This document shows, one piece after another, positions 9,299 to 21,200 of a DNA stretch of 64,000 nt. Origin of the DNA: Zoroaster sp. YZ-2022 (lineage: Eukaryota; Echinodermata; Asteroidea; Forcipulatida; Zoroasteridae); NCBI GenBank assembly GCA_029582265.1, contig CM055817.1, positions 52,922,740 through 52,986,739 of the forward strand, read 5' to 3'. The notes below the pieces were generated by a model. The model did not search any database and had not been told where the DNA came from. It was given only the letters and a program-made list of their open reading frames with translations. A program made the translations under genes and the position numbers. Position 1 is the stretch's first letter; every line of letters starts with the position of its first letter.

Positions 9299-12200
9299 TC
9301 ACGGCAAATCAGTTTCCCCTCTCAGCCAAGAATAATTTTCAGGCATCCCCAATAATTCGAAAGCATAATCCTGGATCCTTCGTCTCTCACCGTCGTCCCT
9401 CAACGTGTAGATCCAGTAGTGGAGGCAACTCGTACGAGCGTTGGCCAGTGTCTTCTCCATGAGCACCTCAGGGAGGACGCTTGCCAAGAAGGGGAACTTG
9501 AGACGCTCCAGGCCGAGCTCCCCCAGCGACTTGAGCATTCGGGTTATCCGAAGGTAGTTGTGGGACGACCTGGTGGGGAGATGATAATGGATGAACATAC
9601 AAATCACGTCTTTTCTGACTGTGTTATTACCTTTTTTTAGTGGCATAAATCCTGAAATGTCAAAATGGTATTTCCGTGGCCGTCAGGAAGTGAATTAAAG
9701 GGACACTATTGTCATTATCAGAGCAGACTTTCAACAGGGCATGGAATCGGTGACCTAGTTTAAGATGAACACAGTGACTGAAAATTACTGCCTCATTTAT
9801 GCAGCAGCAACTGTAGTATGACCTTATCATGTGGGTATTATTTTCAGTCACCGAATTAATCTAAAACTAGCACTCCAATTCCATGCCCTGCATCTTGATT
9901 ATGACGATATTGTCCATTTAAGGGTTCATCCCAGAACGACCTTAGGTTCAGGTGTGATTTGACAAAAGTAAAAAAAAATCCTGAAAATTGGGTAGCGGGC
10001 CTGGGTCTCCCTTTGGTATAGAGGACAAAGCCCCCTGAACCTCCTGGATGTTTAATTTTGGATAATTTAAAAATGAGAAACAAAGAGGTGTGGACACAAT
10101 ACAGGCTACTTCTTTCTTTCCTTGGTGGCTGCTTCTCTTCTTTCAAGAAAATTTTGAGGCAAAGAGAGATTTGTAAAAAATTCCTGAAATTAGGAAAAAT
10201 CCTGAGAAAATCACAGACCTGTCATTTATATAATTTCACACCCTGCCTTACTTTTTGACCCTAACATAGTGATTCTCAACAGCAAAGTTGGACGCACACA
10301 CAGAAATGTACAAATCAGGCCTGGAATTCCACAGAGGCCATGGCCTCTGTTGCCCTGGTCTTGGCCTTGGTTCCCCCTTACAAATGTTCCCATAGACATT
10401 CTGATATTCTAGTGGATGTTCTCTTGACTCATTAGGCCTGGAGTTTTAAAGATTCCAGGGAGGCCATGGCCTCTGTTGCCCTGGTCTTGGCCTTGGTTCC
10501 CCCTTACAAATGTTCCCATAGACATTCTGATATTCTAGTGGATGTTCTCTTGACTCATTAGGCCTGGAGTTTTAAAGATTCCAGGGAGGCCATGGCCTCT
10601 GTTGCCCTGGTCTTGGCCTTGGTTCCCCCTTACAAATGTTCCCATAGACATTCTGATATTCTAGTGGATGTTCTCTTGACTCATTAGGCCTGGAGTTTTA
10701 AAGATTCCAGGGAGGCCATGGCCTCTGTTGCCCTGGTCTTGGCCTTGGTTCCCCCTTACAAATGTTCCCATAGACATTCTGATATTCTAGTGGATGTTCT
10801 CATGACTCATTAAGCCTGGAGTTTTAAATATTCCAGGGAGGCCGTGGCCTCTGTTGACCTGGTCTTGTCCTTGGTGCCCCTTATAAGTGTACCCACAGTC
10901 ATTTAAGATTTGCAGAGAGGAAAAAACTTCAGTGAAGTGGACTGACTCTTGCTACTCTAGGGTCTTCTGTGTTTAGACATTTTTAGGAATATCTAATAAA
11001 AACACTTAATTGGAGGGAAAAGTGGATTTAAAATGGAACGTTCACCCACCTATTAAGATGCTGGAATCTTTCCTCCCAGTAAAGTCCTCTTACGACCTGT
11101 CCAGTGACTCGGTCTGCAAGACGCATTCCCCAGAATTGAAGCATCATTTCATAGGATTTCAGAACACGTTCTCTGGTGTGGGGATTTTCACGAATCTTCT
11201 AACAATTGAGAAGATGGAAAAGAAAAGAAAAAAACGTAATGTCAGTCATCAAGTTCTTTTTCTAGCCAGCATCCCAAACAGTTGTAAAGGGAAGGTACAA
11301 CAGAAGAACTGGAGGTTACAACAACTTGACATTTCGATCAGTATGCTCTGATTGTCATCAGGAGAATGATGACGATCAGAGCATACTGATGACGATCAGA
11401 GCATACTGATGACGAACAGAGCATACTGAACGAAACGTCGAGTTGAATTACGTCGAATTACCACTCAATGGAGAATTTCACATGGTGTCACCGCAATCTG
11501 TCTTACTTATTTTAAAAAGTCGTTTACGGGTAACTGGAACCGAAAAATGGAACCGGGTAATGACATTTTCAGCCTAACTTCAGACGGAATTTTTTCAAGA
11601 TGATTGGTACCTTTTCCAACTTTGCAAGATAATGATTTTGGTAAATTTGTCATCAGGTAACTGTCAATGTTCTACCTTTCCTTTAAGATGTTCTGCGCAC
11701 CGTAACAGTAACATAAATTGAAAATTCATACGGAAACGATTTAAAGGGGTGGAAAAATGAAGTACCTCTGCTTCATGTTGCTGAAGTTCTTGGCATTCCC
11801 AATTCATCCCCGGCTCTCTGATAGGAAACAACCTGAAAATAAGCGGAAAATACAGACAAATAATTAATTGATTATCACCCGATGCAAGAATTTCATCAAC
11901 CTGTATATATCGCGGCACCTGCTGCTATATAGGATTCTAGCCGGCCAATCGTCATCGGGCAAGCTCGGTGGTCGAGAGATTAAGACGACTGCACTAGTAA
12001 GCAGGAGGTCGTGGATTCGAATTCCGCCCGAGTCGGCTAGGTGAAGTTTTTTCACATGCACTCAGAGTATGCAGTGCTATACACACGTCGATAAAATTTA
12101 TTTAATTTTTCACTGTATGTTTCATTTCCAACCACAACTATTCCTGGTGTTGGTGACATAAAATATCGTCACGATCAACAGGGCATGGAATCAGAGTGCT

Positions 12201-15200
12201 TGCTTTAGATTAACTCAGGATTGAGGTTACATTGTACAATGTTGGTCTGTACAAAAAATGATTCTGGAGAATTGAGGTTATTAGGCATAACTGCCTTTCC
12301 ATGGTACATGTACATCCATGTTTGTTGTAGTGATTGCAAGGTCAGTGGACACTGTTCATTGCTCCATGCATGCAGGGAAGGTCCCCAGCCCTGGGCCATG
12401 CACATGTATCACAGATTAGAAACACATATGTGTGCATGTAGTCTGCACACCAATGGTAGTGGTCATTGTGCTTGCTTTACTAACTGAAGGATATTGGAGG
12501 ATTGAGGTTGTGTGTGGACAAGTGGGCTTAGGGAGTTAGGGTTAATAATGATAATGATGATGATGATCATCATCATCATCATCATCATCAGTAATTCTGC
12601 CCGCAATCCAATTGGTGGATGGGTTTGGGGGGTGGGGGTTCATTGGTCACCCCCTATAATTATCCGAAGGGAACGTACACGCCTATCCCCCTTTGCTCCA
12701 ACAAAAATATGTTTTTAAAAAATTAAACATACCACTGGATGTAACCATGGTGACCCTCCAGTAAACTATAATCCTTGGCCCAGTCCTGATGTATAATATC
12801 AATCAAATCGCCTACAGAAATAATGAGAAAAAAGGAATTTAAAACCAGTCAGTATTCTCAACAGCATTAATAAATGCCCAAGAAATTTAAAGGAACAATA
12901 TCGTCACGACCAACAGGGCATGGAAACGGAGTGCTAGTTTTAGATTAACCCTAACCCTCGCAAATCCTCCAAAATCCTGTTTGCTAAAGTGAAGGATTTT
13001 GAAGGATTGAGGTGACATGCTACATGCTCTTTGCTATAAAAGTGAAGGGTTTTGGAGGATTGAGGTTATTAGGCATACTTGCCTTTCCATGGTACATGTA
13101 CATCCATGTTTGTTGTAGTGATTGCAAGGTCAGTGCTTGGGTCAGTGGACACTGTTTATTGCTCCATGCATGCAGGGAGGCTCCCTGGCCATGTACATGT
13201 ATCACAGATTAGAAACACATGTGTTATGTTCTTCCCCGCCAGTCTAAGTGACACTAATTTTGGTCTAGCGCCCTCTCGGGTTTTCCCGGGTTTCGCTACA
13301 GTCGTTTTTTCTAAAGTTCGTCCTTGTCGAACCGCTGCCTTAAAAAATGTGCCATTTTTTCCACTTTTGGAAACCTTTTGTTGATTTAACTACACGCCAG
13401 AAGAATACTGGTTGCTGAATTGACCTTTCCAGACAAGAAAAGCAGTTTTATTAGGTTGAGGACATCTTGAGCTATAGAGAGAACAGTTCTTTTTACCTCA
13501 TGTGGCACACACACACGATGAAGAGGATAATAAAGCAGTTTAAAGTTATTCTCTGAGTCAATGGTTATCTGGCTGGAAAGAGGGCGCCCTGGCACCCCAA
13601 GTCCTTCACAGTAAAAAGAACTCTCCAAGACATGCTCAAGATGATTGAAGAAATCGACTCTGACGACGTAATTAGTGCAACTTCCCAGCGAACTGGGTCA
13701 TCACGGCGAACCACTTCATCCCGCCGAACCAGTGGAAGTTTAAGGTCGACCACGAGCTCAGCAGCTATACTGGCTCGTGCAAAGGCTCAGTCCTTGAAAA
13801 CCAAGATTGAGTTCACTCGAAAAGAAACAGATCTTCGTCGCCAAGAATCTGACCTGAGGCGCCGAGAGGAAGATATTGCCAATGCCTTGCTTCTTCTGGG
13901 TGCAGAGAAAGATTATGCTATGGCGGAGGCAGAAGCAGAAGTCCTGGAGTCGGCTGAGTTGAAAGAAAATTCCCCCATCGTTCAAGAAGATTTGCAGCTG
14001 CCTACGGCCGACTCCACCGGTCGCACCTATGATTTTGTCTCGGAGCATTTCCAAAGAAGTAATAAATTGGAAGAACTTGAGACAAAATGTGACCAGTCAA
14101 ATGAAACGAGGTCACAAGAGAAAGAAAAATCAGTGGAGACTGATGAGAAACCTTTGTCAGAAGTTAAGTCACAGAGTGAAGACAAAAAGGCCGACAAAGA
14201 AGAGACGAAGACGACACAACCAATCCAATCACCCAGTAAAGTTGACCAGTCATCAGAATCCCCCAATCAACCAATGAAGGAGCAGCTTATCTCCATTAGC
14301 AACATGCTGGTCAAAAAAGAGCTTGTGAAAGGCGGACTGAGAAAGTTCCGTGGCAATGCAGGAGAATACAGACCTTGGAAAGGCAGTTTCCAGCAGGCTA
14401 CTAAAGACCTTGATCTGAAATCCTTCCAAGAAATGAACCTCATCCTCGATTCCCTCGAAGGTGAAGCTAAGTCCCTTGTCCAGAAGATTTACGCCATCCA
14501 TGTCGACAAGCCTGACCTGGGTCTTCGAAGGATATGGGCATACCTAGATGAGAAGCATGGCTCACCAGAAGCAATCGAACGGGATTTGATGAAGAGAGTG
14601 GAGCAGTTTCAAAAAATCCCACCAAGGGGCAGCACAAAACTTGAGGAGTTTGGGTATCTTCTTCTGGAAGTTCAATACATCAAGGAATCCAAACAGTATC
14701 CAGGTCTACTAGTTTTGGATTCTTCGAGGGGGTTGCAGCCTTTGGTCCAGAAACTCCCAGATTGGCTTCAAATGAAGTGGCGTGAGAAGGGTTCGCAGTA
14801 CAAAGAAAAGCATTCTGTGATGTTTCCACCATTTGAGGTATTCGTCAAATTTGTACAGGGCCACGCTCGTGTACAGAACGACCCAAGCTTCCAGGTCTCA
14901 GATGTTGCCAAAGGTGCAGGCGACCGCACACCACAGAAATCGGCATTCACCGTAAGAAAGACTGGAGTGAATGACAGACCTTCAGCGAAAGAGTCACTTC
15001 GTTGTCCTATCCACAACACTGCACATGAATTGCAAGATTGTCGGGTCTTCAAGGAAAAATCTCCAGATGAGAAGATTACAACTCTGAAAGAGAACCGCTT
15101 GTGCTTCCGATGTCTTAAACCTAACCATCTCATCAAAAATTGCAAGACTGGAGTGAGATGTGATCTCTGTGGCAAGGCCCATGTCACGGTGATGCATAGA

Positions 15201-18200
15201 CCAGTGCCGAGCCATGAAGTGCCATCGGCGCCGAACCAGACACCATCCGCTACTGGGGATAATGACAACCAACCTCGGAGAACCGTGACACCCAAATGCA
15301 CCAGAGTATGTGGCCAAGGTAGAGAAGGCCGGTCATGTGCCAAGATATGTCTAGCAAAAGCTTACCTCCAAGAGAAGCCAGAGCGTGTGGTCACCACATA
15401 TGTCATCATTGACGATCAAAGTGACGGTTCTCTCATCAACGAGAACCTACTAGACAGTTTGGAGGTCAAGCAAGAAAAATCAAGGTATGCTGTCAAGACG
15501 GTCAGTGGCCTCCAAGAAGTCCATGGAAGAAAACTTTCTGGCCTGATCATCGAGAGTCTAGACGGTACAGTCTGCACTCAAACTCCTACTCTGTTCGAGT
15601 GCAACAACATTCCCGGAGATGTGTCAGAGATCCCCACACCTGAGGTAGCAGCAGCCTTCGAACACCTGAGGCCGATCGCTCTGACGTTACCTCCCCTGAA
15701 CAAAGATGCCGAGATAGCAATCCTACTTGGCAGAGATGCTCCCCAGTTCCATAAAGTAAGAGAAGTTATCAACGGCAAAGATGATCAGCCTTGGGCACAT
15801 CGCTTAGATCTCGGATGGGTTGTAGTCGGAGAAGTCTGCTTGAGTGGTGCCCACGTCCGCACGGACATCACCCACCTCCGGAAAGACGTGGTCAGCACAT
15901 ACTTCACCCAAGTGTTGAGAAATGGGCGCAATTCTGCCAACTTCCAGCCGTGTGAAAATGCAATAGAAGTCATCCACTGCAGGCCAAAAGCAGCTGAATT
16001 GGGAGAAGATGTGTTTGTAAGCACCTGTTCTGATGAACGTCTGGGTCCTTCTTCCGATGACAAAGAGTTCATTGAGCTGATGAACTGCGAGATGAAAAAG
16101 GATCATGCTGGAAGTTGGTGTGCCCCATTGCCCTTCAGAAAGAACCGCCGAAGGCTGCCTAACAACAAACAACAAGCTGAATCCAGAATGAAGACCTTGG
16201 TAAACTCCTTGGCGAAAGACAAGAGAAAAAAGGAGCACTATCAATTCATGGGCAAAATCCTTGAGAAGAAACTTGCGAAACGGGTTCAAGATGAGTCAAC
16301 CAACGTGGGTGAAGAAGCTTGGTACCTCCCGCATTTTGGCGTATACCACCCTCAGAAGCCCGACAAGTTGAGAGTGGTGTTTGACTCTAGTGCTGTCTTC
16401 TCGGGCGTTTCTTTGAATGATGTCTTGTTAAGCAGACCCGATCTGATGAACCAACTTCTGGGCGTACTGATCAGATTCCGAGAAGAGCCAGTGGCAGTCA
16501 CTGCAGACGTTGAGCAGATGTTTTATGCCTTCAAAGTCAGAGACGACCACACAAGATATCTCCGTTTTCTGTGGTATGAGAACAACAATCCAGATGCAGC
16601 CATAGTCACCTACTGCATGACTGTGCATGTCTTTGGCAACAAGCCATCTCCGGCTGTGGCTATCAGTGGACTAAGAAAAACCGGTGAAGAAGGCGAGGCA
16701 GAGTTTGGCACCGATGTAAGGGAGCTGATCGAAAGAAACTTCTACATGGACGACTTATTGAAGTCCCTACCAACTGAGGAGGAGGCAGTTAATGTGCTCA
16801 AAAGAACCAGAGATCTTCTGTTGACTGCAAATATTCGTCTACACAAGTTCGCTTCGAGCAACACTGACGTCCTTGCAGCCTTCGAGTCAAGCGAGCTGGC
16901 GCCAAACTTAGTGGAAGCCGACCTCTCGACCAAACATGAGGGTACTATACGGCGAACATTAGGTGTATCCTGGGTCTTGAAGAAAGACTCCTTCACCTTC
17001 CAATTAGCAGAACCAAATGCCGACGCATGCAGCAAAAGGATGGTCTTGTCAGAAGTCAATGGAGTTTACGATCCAATAGGCTTAGCAGCGCCTGTGATCA
17101 TCAAGGGGAAGATGCTGCTCCGAGAGATGACACAAGATGGCAATGGCTGGGATGATCCACTTCCAGCAGACCTGCTCCGTGACTGGGTAACGTGGAGAAA
17201 GTCCTTGAGTGCCTTGATGGATTTGCGGGTTCCTCGTTCATTCGCTCCTTTCCCAACCACTGAGGTAGTGAGAAGAGAACTTCATACCTTTGGGGATGCT
17301 TCAAACAAGGCCATAGGCGCAGTCTGCTACCTAAGAACGGTTGGCGTCAACGGTGAAGTCCATGTCCGCTTGGTGATGGGAAAAGCGAAGCTCTCACCCA
17401 AGGCAGCCACAACCATCCCACGCCTGGAGCTCTGTGCATCAGTTCTGGCAACGGAAATTGAAGACTACGTCACTCAGGAACTGCACGCGGAAGTTGACGT
17501 ATCGAGGTTCTATACTGACAGCAAAGTGGTCTTAGGCTACATAAACAACAGAAACCGTCGTTTCCGCACTTATGTGTGCAACCGTGTGAACCAGATACTC
17601 AAAACCTCCAAGGTCGAGCAGTGGGTGTATGTTCCATCAGAGAGGAACCCATCTGATCAAGCTTCAAGATCCATTCCGGCAGTGGCGCTAAGTGACTCCA
17701 TGTGGATTACTGGACCGGAGTTCCTGAGGCAAAAGAATCTGCCCACAGGCCATGACCAGACAGAGACAGAGGTAGAAATTCTTGAAGATGACCCAGAGGT
17801 GTCTCCAGAAAGGATCAACTGCAACAAGGTTGTCCGGGCTCCCGCATCCCTCGGCAGTGAGAGGTTCACCAGATTCTCAAGTTGGGATTCAGCAATGAGA
17901 GCTACGACAAACCTGGTGCACATTGCCAACTCATTCAGGGCAACATCCGACTGCAAGGGTTGGCATGTCTGTGAGAAGGCAAAATCTGTCAAAGAGCGTC
18001 TCAAGGCAGAGACCATCGTGATAAAGAGTGTGCAGGGTGAAGCCCTTGCTGCCGAGTTAGCTGAACTGAGGAGTGGGAAGTTGACCAAAAATAATAAACT
18101 GGCTGCGCTCAACCTCTACCTTGACAGCAACGGGATACTCAGAGTCGGTGGCAGATTGCAGCAAGCTCAACTGTCAGAGAGAGCAGTCCACCCAGCTGTA

Positions 18201-21200
18201 CTTCCAAAGAACAACCACGTTACAAATCTTGTCATCAAACACTTCCATCAGCAGTGCAGCCACCAGGGCCGACATATCACCTTGGGTACACTGAGAAATG
18301 AGGGCTACTGGGTTCTTGGTGGCCAGAGGCAGATATCCATGGTAATCCGAGACTGTGTGACGTGTGAGAGACTTCGAAGAAAACGTCAAAACCAAATTAT
18401 GGCCGACCTCCCAGAAGAGAGAGTGACAGAAGCACCACCGTTTACATTTGTTGGGGTAGACGTATTCGGCCCGTTCGAGGTCAACAGCCGTGAGACCAGA
18501 GGATGTACAAGTCGAGCAAAAAGTTGGGCGGCCCTGTTTACGTGTATGGTAACGCGGGGTGTCCACATCGAAGTCCTAGAATCGATGGACAGTTCATGCT
18601 TCATCAATGCCTTGAGACGATTCTTCTCTGTCAGAGGTCCAGCCAAGCAGATCCGTTCAGATTGCGGTACCAACTTCGTAGGGGCTTGTAATGAACTTGG
18701 ACACCAGCTTGTGGACAAGGAACTTGTCAAGAGGTATCTACTTAGCCGTGGTTGTGAGTGGGTTTTCAACCCTCCCCATGCATCGAATATGGGCGGACCT
18801 TGGGAACGCATGATCGGTATCGCCCGCCGCATCCTAGAAGGCATTCTGAGAGATGTCAAGCCTAGCCAGCTCACCCATGAAGTCTTCACAACTCTCATGG
18901 CTGAAGTAGCTGCTATAATCAACTCCCGACCTTTACTGCCAGACAGCGACATCCCAGAGCTACCTTTGAACCTGTCACCGAATATGCTGCTCACAATGAA
19001 GTCATCGCAAGTCACAGCCCCTGAGGGACCATTTGATCAGAAAGATCTCATGAGGAGCCAGTGGAGGCGCGTTCAACACCTATCCGACATGTTCTGGAAC
19101 AAGTGGCGGAAGGACTACCTACCCTTGCTACAGACAAGAGTGAAATGGCAACAGCCGAAACGAGACCTGGAGACAGGGGATGTCGTCCTCGTCAAATGCG
19201 ACTCTAGGCGAAATGACTGGCCACTGGGTAAGGTTGCCGGTGTTGAGGCAAGTGGTGACGGACACATCAGAAAGGCCAGCGTAGAGATCATCGCTGCCGA
19301 CCAAAAAAGCATGTTCCTCCGCCCAGTCAGCGAGTTGGCAAAGAAGACGTTGCTGCGGCCAATAAGCGACTAATTAGTGCTTCTGATACCGTCGGAGTGA
19401 CTAATGACCTTGGTCCTGCAGGAGCAGTGAAGTTCCGGACACTACCATATGTAGTTTTTGCTCAAAGGTGTTGACACCCTATCGTGTTGAACCTGTTTTT
19501 CTAGCTACATTTTGCATGTTATTGACTGTTATATTGCAACCTTGTTACCCACATTGTTGTTATTCACATTGTGATGATGGCATCATCACGGGGGGAGTGT
19601 TATGTTCTTCCCCACCCGTCTAAGTGACACTAATTTTGGTCTAGCGCCCTCTCGGGTTTTCCCGGGTTTCGCTAGTCGTTTTTTCTAAAGTTCGTCCTTG
19701 TCGAACCGCTGCCTTAAAAAATGTGCCATTTTTTCCACTTTTGGAAACCTTTTGTTGATTTAACTACACGCCAGAAGAATACTGGTTGCTGAATTGACCT
19801 TTCCAGACAAGAAAAGCAGTTTTATTAGGTTGAGGACATCTTGAGCTATAGAGAGAACAGTTCTTTTTACCTCATGTGGCACACACACACGATGAAGAGG
19901 ATAATAAAGCAGTTTAAAGTTATTCTCTGAGTCAATGGTTATCTGGCTGGAAAGAGGGCGCCCTGGCACCCCAAGTCCTTCACAACATGCGTGCCTACAT
20001 GTCATGTGCTTGCTTTACTGCTGAAGGATTTTGGAGGATTCAGGTTATGTGTAAGAAAATGGGCCTAGGGAGTTAGGAAGGATTCAGGTTATGTGTAAGA
20101 AAATGGGCCTAGGGAGTTAGGAAGGATTCAGGTTATGTGTAAGAAAATGGGCCTAGGGAGTTAGGAAGGATTCAGGTTATGTGTAAGCAAATGGGCCCAG
20201 GGAGTTAGGAAGGATTCAGGTTGTGTAAGCAAATGGGCCCAGGGAGTTAGGAAGGATTCAGGTTATGTGTAAGCAAATGGGCCTAGGGAGTTAGGGTTAA
20301 CTCAAGTGACTGAAAATTAAGCTTGGGTGATTACACGATAATATTGAATATCGCAATACCTTTTTTTATTCGATTACGATATCGAGAACCAAGTTACCGA
20401 GATATTGACAAATCGCGTTTAATAAAATATATCGTGATAAAAAAATATCGCCATTGTGAGTCAAGTAAGAAATTCCATGGAAACAAAATTAGGACAGTCT
20501 TTTCAGCTTTCGGAAGAAACAAACAAAAGCGAACTACTTCAGAAGTACATACACACTCTGCAAAACGAATTTGTGATTTATTGTGACGCTTGTAGAGGGG
20601 TACATACCTGTGGTTATCAGCTCTAAAGCAATCATGCATGAATAAAAAAATAATAATCGCGATACTATCGAAAATCGTGATATATGTTTGCCGATATATC
20701 GTGGATGAAAAAACATTTATATCGCCCCAAGCTTACTGAAAATAATACCCCCACATGATAAGGCCATAAAAATGTTTGAAAGGTTAATAGATTGATGATA
20801 TTGTAACGGATACCTATGAGCCAGGCGAGTGGCTCAACCGCCAGTATTAGAGAGGAATCACTTGCTAAAATCAACAGACAAAATTAATTCTACTGTGTCA
20901 CAGCTGGTTTAGCCAGTGTTTAGCGGATACATAATACAACTCATCATGTCTCGGTATGATTGATAGGGTCTGAGGGAGTGTCGGAGATCTCATGTCGAGG
21001 CGACTTATCGCTCTATAAACATTGTGTGTTCCCTTTTATACTGTTTTACTGTAAATGATGTGTTATTCCTTTTGTAGCCCTGCAAATGAAGTGGTGGCTT
21101 CCTTGTGATTTTTATTTATTTATTTATTTATTTGTTTTTTTAAATTAATTAATTTTTTTTTTATTACTGATTTGTTATTAAAGTCATAAAAAAAAGATAC

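Larger units (their letters stand above)
13222..19984 (+). mobile_element. BEL/Pao LTR retrotransposon, apparently intact and young
   Basis: Two LTRs (389 and 387 bp), both starting TGTTATG and ending CTTCACA, flank one long gag-pol ORF. The 5-bp target duplication ACATG lies at 13217-13221 and 19985-19989. The LTRs differ by only about two substitutions and a 2-bp indel, so insertion was recent. A purine run (cggggggag) directly precedes the 3' LTR. No clear tRNA primer binding site follows the 5' LTR. The element is antisense to the OGFR gene whose intron it occupies. Confidence 0.95.
12949..20296 (+). mobile_element. TTAA element with 44-bp repeats, split by BEL
   Basis: Flanking TTAA at 12945-12948 and 20297-20300; ends CCCTAACCCTCGC and GAGTTAGGG. 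The interior matches the element at 58622-61883: a body at 13020-13220, then six copies of a 44-bp unit at 20030-20296. Removing the BEL element and one 5-bp duplication rejoins it. Confidence 0.85.
12890..20765 (+). mobile_element. TTAAAGGG MITE split by nested insertions (outer shell)
   Basis: The left part, 12890-12948, matches the MITE up to ctagttttagattaa. The right part resumes at 20297 (ttaactcaagtgactgaaaat), is broken again by 20318-20735, and continues to about 20765 (acatgataaggcc). The rest of the right half is lost. Two further transposons lie inside the gap. Confidence 0.8.

Noticed and set aside
11957..12040. Functional tRNA gene (also 50683-50763, 56843-56925 and the SINE heads)
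   Set aside because: A- and B-boxes are present, but acceptor stems do not pair well and all copies sit in dispersed elements; called tRNA-derived.
13758..19312. Antisense ORFs of up to 209 codons
   Set aside because: Shadows of the BEL gag-pol frame; no recognisable domains.
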